A DNA stretch of 64,000 bases from Whitmania pigra. Taxonomy: Eukaryota > Annelida > Clitellata > Hirudinida > Haemopidae. Shown in pieces: positions 24,801-36,082 of the stretch. Below the pieces are notes generated by a model. That model made no database searches, was not told the origin of the DNA, and saw only the letters and a list, made by a program, of their open reading frames with translations. A program made the position numbers and the translations under genes. The DNA lies in the NCBI GenBank assembly GCA_021613335.1, contig JAJTWR010000116.1, forward strand, positions 43,903-107,902, read 5' to 3'. Each line of letters starts with the position of its first letter. Within the stretch, counting starts at the first letter, position 1.

Positions 24801-27800
24801 TTTGTATCTGGCTTACAAATTTGTGTTGACATTATCCTCATCACAAGTTGCTTGTGAGAGGTCGTTTTCATCAAGATCATTCATGCTGATGTCTTGTGAG
24901 AAAGACTCTTTTCCAAGAATCAATAACAATGAAATCATTGATGTTTTAGCATCTACCAGTGAAACGATAAAAAGCTGTTATAATAGTTAATAGTGAATAG
25001 AAATTTTATACTCTAGTATTTCTTATGTTTAAGTTGATCAAACTAGGAGTTAAATAAAATTTCCCGGGCCGGTTTTTTAAGCCAGTCCGACCCTGGGGAC
25101 AGGGCTGTTTTGACGGGGCTGTTTTGTCGGGGCTATTTTGTCGCCGGGCTATTTTGTCGCCGGGTTGTTTTGTCCTGGGCTATTTTGTCGCCGGGCGGTT
25201 TTGTCGGGGCTATTTTGACGGGGCCATTTTGATGGGATTTTTCCGTCCTGGGCTATTTTGACGCCGGGCTGTTTCGACGGGGCCGTTTTGTCGGGGCGGT
25301 TTTGTCGGGGCTGTTTTGTCTTGAGCTATTTTGACGCCGGGCTGTTTTGTCGGGGTGCCATTAATCCCCCATGATAGGCTGGATTATCAGGTTAAGGGCT
25401 GTTAATGCCTTTATTCCTCCCCTATGTTGCTTTTCATGTTGTGCATTGCATTGTATAATCTTGCAAGAGGTTTCCTCATACTGATGATAAATGATTAAAA
25501 ATGTTCATATTAATGAGTAATAATATAATGTAATTACTTGTAATATTAATAACTTTAATGATGATAGTACACAAATACAAGACAATATTGTACGTTAATT
25601 AATATCATGAATTAATATTAATAACTTTAATGATGATAATACACATTTACAAAACAATATTGTACGTTAATTAATATCACGAATTAATATTTTTTTCACT
25701 TTTCAATCCATTGCTTCAGTACCTCTTTCCTTGCCCGAAGTTACTTTGCGGGTCGAAGATTCTTCGACCGTCGCTGTCTGTTGGAAGGAATTGTCCAACA
25801 GGGCAGCCAATGGAGTTATTGTGACTCACAAGGTCCTACTTAGGAGCTATGAAGATTTTAAGATTAAAACTTACTTGGTGGATGGGTCTGTTTACAACAT
25901 CACTTTGAAAGGTTAATTTGACTTGTGAACACTTGTTGTTGATAACTCTGATTGTTTAATTTTTAATAATTGTTAGTACTGATAAATTACTTGCTGAATT
26001 GGATTTAATTTCTTTGTGGCACGTTTATTACGTCCCCTTACAATGCTTTGCTAGTTTTAAACGGATGCTCATATATTTCTTGCAACTTGGCAGAAAATGA
26101 GCTAATTTATGTAAGCAGTACAAACTCTATTGGGCAAACTAGGAATTGCATCGGAGAGAACGCTGGGACTGCTCGGATAGTGATACTGGCTTAATGGCAA
26201 AATTGGTGGTACAATTGGTAATTGTTATTAATTTATCAACTTCAACGATGATAATTCTCTTTCAGATTTGAAGCCCGAGACCAGGTACGATGTTGCAGTT
26301 CTTTCGGGCAATCACGTCGGGTTTCCGAATTTGGAAGATTTTGAATTTGGGGATTACGATCCCTGGGAAACCGTATATTTAAGTGCAAAAGGGGAATGTA
26401 TGAATGTTTTAAGTTATGATTTCATTTCAAATTTGAATTTTTCTCTATTTTCTTACTTATTTATTATCTCCAGTTATTATGTTTCATTTTTTAAAGGCGA
26501 GCAGGTTAGCCGAATGGGTCATGTGGTGACCCGTCATAACAGCCCGGCAACAAAATAGCCCTATCAAAATAGCTTAGGACAAAATAGACCCGTCAAAACA
26601 GACCATCACTGTTTTTTAAAAAGTTTGTGTAAATTGAATACATTAACCGATAACTGATTCCAAATTTAATTCGAAGGTAGTAGTTTTGAATGCTTTTATG
26701 ACTGTTTTGAGTTTAATTGGTTTCAGGGAATTTCATTAAGTTAAAGATTTATCGTCTAAAATATTAGTAGGATTGGGGCTACTTCCTCACTTTACATGGA
26801 CTTTTCAAGTTGGTATTTAATATAAATTGTCGATTGACAAGCAACATGTGAATCTGCACTAAGAGAATTTACCAGAAACTCATTAAGTCAGGAAGGTTCC
26901 TTTGATCGTTTAATTTTTTTTATCCTTCCCCGAGTTCCCGCTGCAATGTGTACAATGAAGGGTTTGATTTGGGATTGGAATTTAATCTATGTTATCGATT
27001 GACGTACAACATATTCAAGCCACACAAAGTGAATCACCTTATCGAACTCACCTCACCTTATCATCACGTCATGTGGACATGTATCAAATGAACCAATTTT
27101 ACCCCTATTTCGTCCTGAGCTATTTTGTTGCAGGGCTAAACGGCTGACGGGGATGTTACGACAGGGTGCCTGCATACGGCAGTAATGGCAACAGTCGCAA
27201 TGTTCGTGTTCGAAACCCAGGCTGCACTGCTGACAGAGCCCTTGGCAAGGAGCGCTATATAAATGGTTACTTGAAGCGCCTCTGATGCTATGCATATGGC
27301 GCTGTGTAAATGAAGTTACAAAGGGGAATGTATATATTAAATAGGTATTGATATTAGATTAGCCTGTGCAACGCATTTATTTAATATTTTCTCTACCTTG
27401 TTTTCAGGTTAGGAATAGATTAATACAGAATGTGGAATAATTTATCAGTTAATTAAAAATAGTATTAATACACTTGTGGAGTTATTTACTAGTTAATTAT
27501 TAAATAATATTGTTCGCACCGTCTAACCGATTAATCGTTTGTTATCAACACATGCACAGTATACTTCCCTGAAGATCTGAAGGTAGAAATGATAAACACA
27601 TCAACCGTAACCATCACTTGGGAAGTGAATCAAATGTCCGAGGATGTTGATTTGTACGGCTACGTTTTCCAGTACAGGAATCACAAGCAAAAGACATTGA
27701 GGCTGTTTGCAAGTTACCCTGCAACGTCAATAACTCTGAATGATCTAGGCAAGTAAACATTTTTCGTTTTGAACATGCTATTGTTTCTAATAAGTTGATA

Positions 27801-29783
27801 AATAAATTGGTTAATTAAAAATATTAATTAGTCCCAGGCCACTCTTATGAGGTCATCATTCATTCCATGTCAAAACTTGGCCCGGGAACACCGACAACTC
27901 TGAATATCAACACCCTCGAACGACTGAAAGAAGTTCAATGTAGGTTTAAAATACTTCTGATGCTATGCACACCTTGCAAATAAATTATTATTATTTTTAT
28001 TATTATTATTATTATTATTGATAATATTATTATTGTTATTGCCATACCTTTTAATTGATTTTTAAACAGCAACTACGAAAACAATCACTGTTGAACATGA
28101 AACAGAAGTTCTGAGAACTGATACCTTAAAATCTCTGGCTGCGACCAAAATTATAAGTACATTTTTGGCCATACAGAAAGAGGATGCATTGGAAACGTTC
28201 TCAATACCTCTGTTAGCTGAGGACGATTTAAATGCTGCGCTAATGGCAGAAGCTCTAAATGATACCACCATCTTGATATCACTTTCTGAAACCTACGAGA
28301 GATTGTTTGATACAGATACGATTAAAGTCTGCTACGGAGTTTACGAGGCACAAGAACCGGCCGTATGTCAGCAATGGTTGAGCCGGGATGATTTTACAAG
28401 GTGCCTTGAATTTTTAAATTTATGTAATTGAGGTATTTTAGTCTGATTATCGTATTTGGTCTGCTGTTCTTCCCAGTGGTTTTGAGATTTAATTTTAAGA
28501 TAAATTTCTGTTCCCCAGCAACAAGATTTATGTGAGTGGTCTTAGGCCGATGACGAAATATTATTTTGGAGTTCGTGACGAAAAGAAATGGCTTAGTGAG
28601 ATAATCACATGCTCCACTGGTTAGATTATAACTGATTTGATGACGTGTGAGGTGCTACGTAAACCGTGGATGGATTTTAAAGTAGCTTCGTGTCCTACGT
28701 GGATGCATAAGGCACTCAAAAAGATCTGTTAAATAAAAGTAATTACAAATAGGAACAGTTGTTTGCTAAAACAATTTTGTCTGACTATTCAGAGTTGCCA
28801 GTTCCGATGAACTTAAAGTACACTCGAACTACTGGTAACAAGCTCAACATCACCTGGAGTGTCCCAGAAATGGCCAAAGACGATTTATACTTCATTGTAT
28901 CTTACACCTCGGACGCCTGTTGTTCGGATTCAAACTGGTCTAATAATTTTGTTGAAGGTAGTTTGACTCAAAACATGGCCTTTGTAATTGGCAAAAGCCA
29001 GCTTACTTATGCCAGCCATTGTCAAACAGCACTATCACTACTACTAACCTTATCCCTATTACACTCCATTTTGTCCCTACACTTAAGTATAACCCTAACA
29101 TGAAAATCTGAAACATTTCTCCCTGTGGATTATTAATTATGTGAATATTATTAATAAAAGTTAATTGCTTTATCAAGTATTGTCTAATAGTGACATTGTG
29201 TTGGCAGGTCCAAATTAAATGAAATTTAAAAGGCTTTGAATTTCATAACTTTGTATTTACATTTAAATTTATGTATAAATAAATTTATTTACATTTAAAT
29301 CCATTTAAATGCCTGTCACAGGCTCGACAATGTTCTACGTAATTGAGAACTGTACGACCAATCGGGCTTACATGGTAGAAGTCATCTCTGTCCTGGGCGA
29401 CGTTGTGAGCGCTGGTAGTGGTATCCTACATGTGCCAGCCAGTATTGATGGTGATGGTGATGGTGGTATGGATTGTTAACATTTTAAACGTAGATATTAT
29501 TTAAGTTATTAATTTTTGAAATCGTAAAGATAAAAATGTTATAAGAATTCAAATATGTTACTAATTAACATATTAGTATCTTAATGTGACATAATATAAT
29601 TGTAATTGTCGTAATTGGGCTTCATTTTTATTGCGCCAGGTGTATATAGTGTCTATTATAACCATTTATATAACGCTCCTTCCTTTTGAACACAAATCAT
29701 TGCAACTGCTGCCCTAACTGGCGAATCCAGAAATGCAACCTATTCTGCCGGCCTGCACACAACCATAATATCACTAATAGGGA

Positions 29784-29818
<35 letters not shown>

Positions 29819-30245
29819 TATTATTATTATTATTAAATATTATCAACTTTTATTGCTATTCATAATTGCTTTTAAATATTTTCTTGATAATATTAATGTT
29901 ATTTCTTATTACCCCTTTACAACAGAAGGACCTCAGCATAAGCAGCTAGGCCTTTCTCTTTTCGAAATAGCGTTAATAATAACTGTCGTCGTTGTGGTTG
30001 TTGTCGTCATTGTTGTTCCAGTGGCTTATGCTGTTGTTTTGAGAAGAAGGTTTGCATGGTGAGTCTGTTGGATTTATTTATTTATGTTTTCAAGTTTTTC
30101 CTTGTTTACGTTTGGATGTTTGTTTACATTATTAGCTGGTGATTTTATTTTTAATGGAAATACAACATGCCTGCATGCATTGGGGAGATTTTGTTGTTGT
30201 TGTTTTTGCTGCTATTACTATTGTTATTGTTACTATTACTATTAG

Positions 30246-30324
<79 letters not shown>

Positions 30325-30661
30325 GGTATTATTATTATTATTGTCACAATAGTTGTTGGTGTTGGTGTAGTTATTGTTATTATTAAACTTGTTGACCCTT
30401 ACTTTCAACTGAAACAACAGTTTCTAACATCAGAAACCCTCATGACGTCTTAAAAAGCTGGATTTTAGTGCTGAATGGATTCGATTGAAGTTTTTAAATT
30501 AAATAATTTATTTTTTCAAACGACTCAGGATGCCACAGGAGCCCATTTCAGCCTCGAGGATCGAGAAAGATCTTCGTGCTTCCTCAAGAACTTCTCGACT
30601 CAACCTCGAACTCAACGGTAACAACGAAAACCACGACAATTGCGAGACTTGCATCGACTGA
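18832..30661 (+). CDS. Type I membrane receptor, 4 Ig + 5 FN3 domains (DCC/neogenin/protogenin-like layout)
   Basis: Eighteen exons: 18832-18883, 20590-20895 (or from 20572), 21225-21366, 22097-22242, 22497-22751, 23462-23773, 23898-24020, 24099-24254, 25720-25911, 26266-26397, 27560-27748, 27832-27939, 28070-28400, 28519-28619, 28793-28957, 29322-29465, 29926-30058, 30529-30661. All phases match and the total is 3120 nt (1039 aa). Exon 1 gives a signal peptide (FLMAVLLTLMYS). Ig domains follow with their Cys/Trp/DxGxYxC signatures (DEGEYVC, DVGMYKC, DAGVYTC, DFGIYQC). Then come five FN3 modules, each split over two exons (VSWDPP, CWKELS, ITWEVN, a divergent one, ITWSVP), a transmembrane helix in exon 17 (IALIITVVVVVVVVIVVPVA) followed by basic RRR, and a 45-residue tail. 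Four Ig plus five FN3 is the protogenin/IGDCC4 layout, but the tail is much shorter and orthology is not shown. Intron 11 uses a GC donor. Exon 1 is the least certain. Confidence 0.88.
18884..20571 (+). other. Intron 1 of the Ig/FN3 receptor
   Basis: Long first intron after the signal-peptide exon. It contains repeat C (19949-20012) and no other exon that I can support. Confidence 0.5.
19949..20012 (+). repeat. Interspersed repeat C, copy 2
   Basis: TTTATTTGATTATAGTCCGTTGCATGACAAAGATGATTTGGACTT matches the copies at 8698 and 60869 across about 45 bp (shown here in summary by its first part and GATGATTTGGACTT). Confidence 0.65.
21655..22090 (+). repeat. 25-bp minisatellite in intron 3 of the receptor gene
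   Basis: About 17 tandem units of consensus CATTTATGTTAATACTGTTATGGT(C/T), alternating with a GATGTT variant. The final degenerate unit, ...AATACTATTATGCTAG, runs directly into exon 4 and supplies its splice-acceptor AG at 22095-22096. Confidence 0.93.
24364..25359 (+). mobile_element. DNA transposon with 9-bp target duplication, long GC-rich subterminal arrays and a hAT-like C-terminal motif
   Basis: The element is bounded by GGTGACCCGTCATAACAGCC at 24364 and GGCTGTTTTGTCGGGGTGCC ending at 25359, flanked by the perfect 9-bp duplication ATTAATCCC (24355-24363 and 25360-25368). About 250 bp at each end consist of inverted arrays of AGCCC(C/GG)(A/T)(C/G)AAAA-type units. The middle (24830-24990) encodes LTLSSSQVACERSFS and EIIDVLASTSE, matching the C-terminal dimerisation region of hAT transposases. 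It sits in intron 8 of the receptor. Relatives are at 26525-27170 and 35212-35385. Nine-base duplications are typical of Mutator-like elements, not hAT, so classification is open. Confidence 0.85.
26501..27320 (+). mobile_element. tRNA-derived SINE (family B), split by an inserted element
   Basis: 26501-26524 (GCAGGTTAGCCGAATGGGTC) and 27171-27320 (TGCATACGGCAGTAATGG, then GTGTTCGAAACCCAG-type B box, ATGGCGCTGTGTAAATG tail) together match the uninterrupted copy at 31388-31581. The inserted element occupies 26525-27170. Confidence 0.75.
26525..27170 (+). mobile_element. Second copy of the GGTGACCCGTCA element, decayed
   Basis: Starts GGTGACCCGTCATAACAGCC and ends GACAGGGTGCC, the same asymmetric ends as the element at 24364. 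The terminal arrays are much shorter, and the middle (26610-26900) aligns with 24640-24930. The transposase-like frame is destroyed. No intact 9-bp duplication remains: comparison with the SINE consensus suggests a few bases were lost at the right junction. Confidence 0.75.
30232..30345. repeat. (TTA)n microsatellite in intron 17 of the receptor gene
   Basis: About 35 near-perfect TTA/ATT units. The long Ile, Leu or Asn runs read from it are not proteins. Confidence 0.97.
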
Positions 30662-30808
30662 TGGCTATCGAGATGACGAATGCGACTGGCATTTAAAGCT
30701 TAAATGCATTTCTTTTTGTTAAATTTTGTAGCTATTGTGTGTAAATCATGGCCATGAGTTGACAGTTTGGTTTGTCGTATTTGTTGGTTGGTTTTGGCTC
30801 ATAAATGA

Positions 30809-30814
30809 AATAAA
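30809..30814 (+). terminator. Poly(A) signal AATAAA of the Ig/FN3 receptor
   Basis: AATAAA lies 148 bp after the stop codon at 30661 and is followed by a T/GT-rich stretch (GTGTTTTTTTAATTC), the usual layout of an animal cleavage/polyadenylation site. Confidence 0.6.
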
Positions 30815-31387
30815 AGTGTTTTTTTAATTCTTAGTTTCACACTGAGTGTCAGACTGATATGAATTTTTGTTCAAAGGTTTGCTTAGCAGTTTCTAAGTTC
30901 TTTAAGTATGAAGCCAATTTTATCCACAGAGGAAGATGCTCAATCCATTTTTATTCTTTTGGTTTTATTGTTTTTGTTTAAATCTAAATGCATTTAATGA
31001 CGAGTTGTTTATTCTTTTTTTCTGGCGAAATTCTTGGTCCGTCTTGTTTGTTCTTGTGAATGAAGTTTCGTTGTATTAGTTGAAAAAGACTCGTCAATGT
31101 ATTTTGAATATCACCACGTTTGGTGGCCAAAAATCTTAAAAAATCGAAAAGAGGGCAGTACGTTGTTACAAGGAAAGTTTAAGATTTTGGTCCCTTTGAA
31201 ATGACGTTCGCCCCTCTGCCTCTGCCGCATATAATAGACATTTTAGGAGATTGTTTCCTCATTGCCCACTCCCCAAAATGATGTCCCTGTTTTAACTGCT
31301 TAAAGAAAAACGTTGTAAGAAGCTTCAGTCCTTGATCCAGGTAATACTCTGAATTGTATAAATCAAAATTTTTGATTAGCGGAAGAC
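30815..31387. other. Spacer; possible end of a MITE-like relative near 31160-31280
   Basis: No gene seen. GTCCCTTTGAAATGACGTTCGCCCC near 31190 and CCCCAAAATGATGTCCCTG near 31270 resemble the ends of the element at 18101-18306, but termini and target duplication could not be matched. Confidence 0.3.
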
Positions 31388-31581
31388 ATGCAGGTTGGCC
31401 GAATGGGTTACGTGCCTGCATGCGGCGATAATAGCAACAGTCGTAATGTGTCGTGTTCGAAACCCAGCCTGCACTGCCACAAAGCGCCCCTTGGATGCGG
31501 CGCTGCAGTTTATAGTTGAGCGCCCCTGACGCTTACTTTTATGGCGCTATACAAATACAAATAAACGCATTATTATTATTA
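31388..31581 (+). mobile_element. tRNA-derived SINE (family B), uninterrupted copy
   Basis: Starts GCAGGTTGGCCGAATGGGTTACG (A-box-like) and carries GTGTTCGAAACCCAG (strong B-box, GTTCGAAACCC) about 55 bp on. The body ends ATGGCGCTATACAAATACAAATAAA, followed by a TTA tract. It serves as the empty-site reference for the interrupted copy at 26501-27320. Confidence 0.75.
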
Positions 31582-31660
31582 TTATATTTTATTCTGAATA
31601 ATCAACACATAGCAATGACAGAATTTGTTGAACCAATTTTATTTTCGGTATGACATTTGA

Positions 31661-34380
31661 TCAAACTTGTAGAATGAAAAATATATCTTGATTAATTTTC
31701 TTCAAAAGTGCCTTTGCGGCCATCACGGCATTGTCGTCAAGAAATTTGTTTTCCCGTGCTTTATTGAAAACCTATAAAACAATCATAATTTAAAATATAC
31801 AAATCAGACTGATACTCCGATTAGAGTTACAAAATCAGGATTTCAAAATCAACCAACTTGTCTTAAGGCGAGCTCATGATTGTCCTGATTTACGCTGCCA
31901 TACGAACAAATGACAAACATTTCCAACAACTTCCTGCATAGTCCTTTGTTCAAATCTTTTTCCACAATCTCCAACATTTTACGAGCAACCGGAAAACTTG
32001 TGATCTAAATAAGTTTGAGTGATTAAAGTCAGATTGATTAAAGCACATTGTAATAAAATAACTAATCCCCTTACTATATCTCCAATAATTTCCTCATCGC
32101 CAGAGAGAGCCTAAAATAGTAAGTTATTAGCAAGATTCGAATTATTCAAAATAATATTATATTAATTATATATTAGTATTAATATATATTATATTAATTA
32201 TATATTAATTAGTATTAATATATATTAATTATATATTAGTATTAATATATATTAATTATATATTATAGTAATTATATTAAATTCAATCAGCCTACTTTTC
32301 CCAAAGTCAAATGGTTGTGATAGTAACTGGTTATTATGTTAACAATTTTCCTAAAACATAAATAAATGAATAATTTAGAAGCTTAATCATAGTTTATCTT
32401 CAGAATTTCAATAAATGAGTCTTGTTTCTTACGTTACGAAGTCGTCAGAACATCGACCAGTCTTAATATATTTTAGGACCTCTTTTCTATCAATTGTAAT
32501 AATTTGTGAAGGACTCTGAACTATCATTTCCAAAATAAAACAATAACTATGACTACCTGTAAGGACTGTAGACGCTGCCAGCAAATGTATTCAAGATAAT
32601 CTGCATAAAAGAAGATACAAATCAATTGAATGTTGTTATTTATTTTTTATTTTTTGAGAATTGTATTTGTCTACCAAGCAGATAGGTAAACCAAATAAAA
32701 TAGATCAAGGGTCAGCCTTGAGGAAACACGGTCAGACCTAATTAACACATTATAAATAGAAATGTACAGTATAGCATATGTACAAAACAAAAAATAGAAA
32801 ATTTAAAAAAATCTACTCAAAGAATTTTGTAAACGTTATTTTAAAAAAAAATTTCCTAAATGTTAAGAAATTGCTTTTATCTCTTAACATTCATTACCAT
32901 TATTACATTTACATCAACGATACCAAGCAAAATAAAATATGATGGTACCTTTTCGACCACTGCTATCTGCTCTTGTCGAATGAATGGAAGATATCTCAAG
33001 ATTATCGACTTGATATCGCTAAATGCTACTTGTGCGTAAAGCTCAAATGTGGACAACATTGTTTCATTAAACGAGCCAAATACCTACAAGTGAATATTTG
33101 GATTTGAGTTGATGTTTATGACATGCATACGAATTACAAAAAGCATTCTAGGGCGCATTCGTGTTTTTTACCTGATCAGCAAGAGACTTGAATTTATAGT
33201 AAGATGGTTGATAATTGGATAAATGGGTGAAAAGGACACGTCTCCTCCGCTCGCTATAAACATCATAAAATCCGAATTTTTTCCACTTCCTACATTTCAC
33301 AGATTCTAAAATACTTTTTTCCCTATAATGAACGAAATTCAGCAAATTTATTGAATTTGGCCGATCTTTTAAATGCTTTGCACATATGTAAAGGATGTTC
33401 TGCACCCCATTCTGCCAACCTGAAGGCCTAAATGTTACCATTACCACTTTGTTGCAGAATAGCAATTGAGCCAAACTTCAGGCTGGTTGAACGTTTTCCG
33501 TGTATTTAAAATACTATAAACTTACATTAATATAGATGGCGTTACATCCAGATTCTCTAAACTTGACATTTTGCAAATTACAGAAATTAATTTTTGAGAA
33601 CATGCCTTTGATTTAATTAAATATCTTATATCCAAAGTCCTGTCAGTGTTAAAATATTATTAATTCCAACTGCTCATAACAAATTCCTTATCAGCTTACC
33701 TTAAGTTATTCAATGCACGCAAAGCCTCATAGAAGTACAAGTACTCTGCTTCTGAGAATGGAAGAGACAAAACTTTAAGTTTCTTAAGACAAGAGATCGA
33801 CAAAATTAAACGGTCACTCAGAGATTCGTTTTCCAATTTCAACTCTTCTAAAGTATCTGAAAAACGGCGAAGATCGATATGCAATTTATCGTATTGTGCC
33901 TTAGCATACATCCTTGTTAAGGTCAACTTTTTTAAATGTGGAAATGGTCCTTTTAGAAATTCTGTTGTACATGATCTGAAATGATTAAACGTGATTATTA
34001 ATTTGACGTGAGGCATTACAAAATAATTGAATTATATTCTAACAACTAGGAAATGCTACCTGGAGTAGTATTTGAGGTCCAAACATTCGATTGTGGACCC
34101 CATTGCGCAAAGGGCACTAAGTCTTTCATCTGATATGTTGTCCACATAAATCGAAAGATTTTTTATTGGATATTCAATCTGACTCATCACATTCAATACA
34201 TCACCATCTAGCATATTGTCTCTACAGTGGTCGTAATATAAAACAACGTCTATGTCCTTCCAACTCAAAACATCCCTAAATGTCAATAGCTTTTCCATGT
34301 AGAAGTTCTGTATACACCAGTTCATTTCCTTGCTTTTGTAGATAATTTTCTGAAACAAACTAGGAGGAAGCACCTTTTTT
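31661..34380 (-). CDS. Leucine-rich-repeat / helical-repeat protein, family not identified (5' end unresolved)
   Basis: Minus-strand exons: 34380-34060, 33975-33700, 33605-33526, 33475-33172, 33083-32949, 32600-32557, 32515-32480, 32350-32296, 32110-32075, 32004-31858 and 31771-31661 (stop). Phases match at every junction except between the second and third exons, so one boundary there is wrong. About 515 codons. The N-terminal half has LRR-like segments (IECLDLKYYS, LKKLTLTRMY, LEELKLENESL, LKKLKVLSLPF, LENLDV). The C-terminal half is alpha-helical without clear Cys or His pattern (GVQNILYICAKHL, VVEKIILNTFAGSV, LHKLLQLIEKR, RKMLEIVEKDL). LRRs followed by armadillo-like helices recall ZYG11/ZER1-type cullin-2 receptors, but I saw no decisive motif. 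The first exon and start codon were not found; an ATG frame at 34834 is a candidate whose phase does not fit. Confidence 0.7.
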
Positions 34381-35211
34381 CTTGATGTAGAAGAACCTTC
34401 ATAATGTTAAGAACGAGATTTTTATTTTATCGGTTGATTTGCATACTGTGACGCTTAGTAATAGTATAGTACCATGAAAATTAACTTATGTTGTCATTGG
34501 ATACTATTTTATTTCAGAAAATAATTTATGCGCAACAGTGCATAACCATCTACTATATCACATCAAAATGTGAGATTCGAAAAAAACTTTTAAACTAAAA
34601 ATGAGGGTGAAAAATAACTTATTATTATTAATGATAATTAAATAATCTTTAAATAATAGCGCAAGTATTAATAGCATAAGTAACATTAACAATAACAAAA
34701 TAAATGTTTAACATCATATTATAAGTATGAATGTTAGATGAACCTCTCCATAAAGGGGAAAACACTTCCTTGTGATTCATGACGATAAACTCCAACATTA
34801 TTTCTTGCATAGTTTGAATGTTCTTTCTCGTCATTTTGGTGAGTATATGCTCTAAGTCTGCATATGTATTCTAGCTTTATCACTCTCATTGCAACCATCG
34901 AATGAGTAAAGACTGTTTTGTAAACAATTTTATAGAAAGTGTTATTTTACAAACAAATTTTAATATTTTATAAAAAAATGTTATTTAAAAAAAATTTTAA
35001 ATTTTATTCCAATATTACATCTACTTTATTTCGTAATCTATCTATTCTATCTATATAAATAAAACAAGGATCTTGTGGATATGTATATTTCTTACACAAA
35101 TTTTTAATTCTGAACCAATTTTGATTGAAACTTGAAACACTTGAGTACGTTGACAAGGGGGTCAGTTTAGTCTACTTTGCAAAACAATCGATACATTATT
35201 TAGCCTTTTAG
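34381..35211. other. AT-rich flank, no assigned gene
   Basis: Contains a short minus-strand frame starting at ATG 34834 (MTRKNIQTMQEIMLEF) that could be a first exon of the LRR gene but ends in the wrong phase. Nothing else recognised. Confidence 0.3.
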
Positions 35212-35385
35212 GGCACCCCGTCATAGTAGCCCGGCGATAAAATAGCACAATCAAAACGTAAAACTCATTTCATTTAATCAATTTTGAAAAAAGTTATAGG
35301 TTAATGTCTTCATTCATATAAATATTTTTGTATAAAGATACATTGACGGGGATGTTTTGTCGCTGGGCTATTTTGACGGGTCACC
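35212..35385 (-). mobile_element. Short non-autonomous member of the GGTGACCCGTCA element family
   Basis: A 174-bp element with ends GGCACCCCGTCATAGTAGCC and, in reverse complement, GGTGACCCGTCAAAATAGCC. It is flanked by the perfect 9-bp duplication GCCTTTTAG (35203-35211 and 35386-35394). Only one or two AGCCC-type units remain at each end and there is no coding capacity. The asymmetric ends are reversed relative to the element at 24364. Confidence 0.87.
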
Positions 35386-36082
35386 GCCTTTTAGAGCCAA
35401 AATATCTTTTCTGGACGTACGCTTGTTCATGTAGTAAGCTTTTAATTTATGTTACAAATTACAACAATTCAGAATCTTTTTGATGACAAACCTCACACAA
35501 ATTTGTGTTAACAAGATTGCCATGAAGAGCTTTTATCGCTTAGCTTCTTTAAGTAAAGACAGTGCAAGAGCATTTGCGAGATTTTTTTAATTGGTCATGC
35601 TTTTATTTAATTTTTTATTTGGGGTTTTCGACCTCATCTTTGAAAATTGTTTTAATTTAAGACATGCTCAAACAGTGCTGGCTTAAATCAATTTCAAATA
35701 TTTGAGTGAAAAATAATTAGGTGAAAATCCAACCAAATTATTGAACGCTGTTTTATTTTATGATAAGCATGCTCATTTGAACCATTTGAACTGATGCGGT
35801 TGAGCAGTTATTTGATAGTAAGTGTGCAAGTTTATTACAGTAGTAATTATTGTAGTAAGGTAAGGCAACAACGATAGAAATGTGAACTATTTAAAAAATT
35901 TTAATTTCAACATTTTATTGCATAGTAATAATAGATCTAAACGTAGTAGGATGTTTTACGATAATTTATCATGACTTTGTCGTGGAATCGAAATCAGACC
36001 CAACAGAGTTACAATAAAATTACACGGCTTATTTAATTATTATTGCCAATTAAATTGCCATTATGTACTGGTTCAAATTGTT
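35386..36082. other. AT-rich spacer, no gene seen
   Basis: No exon or element end recognised. It includes the 3' flank of ISY1, which lies on the minus strand to the right. Confidence 0.4.

Noticed and set aside
24364..25359. CRISPR-like array of short GC-rich repeats
   Set aside because: Units are irregular, contiguous and inverted between the two ends, with no unique spacers, in a eukaryotic genome. They are subterminal repeats of a transposon.
26093..26190. Possible extra exon between exons 9 and 10 of the receptor
   Set aside because: It has an AG before it, but exon 9 and exon 10 already join in phase to complete one FN3 domain, and the segment adds no FN3-like sequence.
30132..30453. 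Open frames of Ile, Leu and Asn runs
   Set aside because: They come from the (TTA)n microsatellite in a receptor intron.
34777..34834. First exon of the LRR gene starting at ATG 34834
   Set aside because: Its donor leaves phase 1, whereas the next exon needs phase 2; kept only as a candidate.
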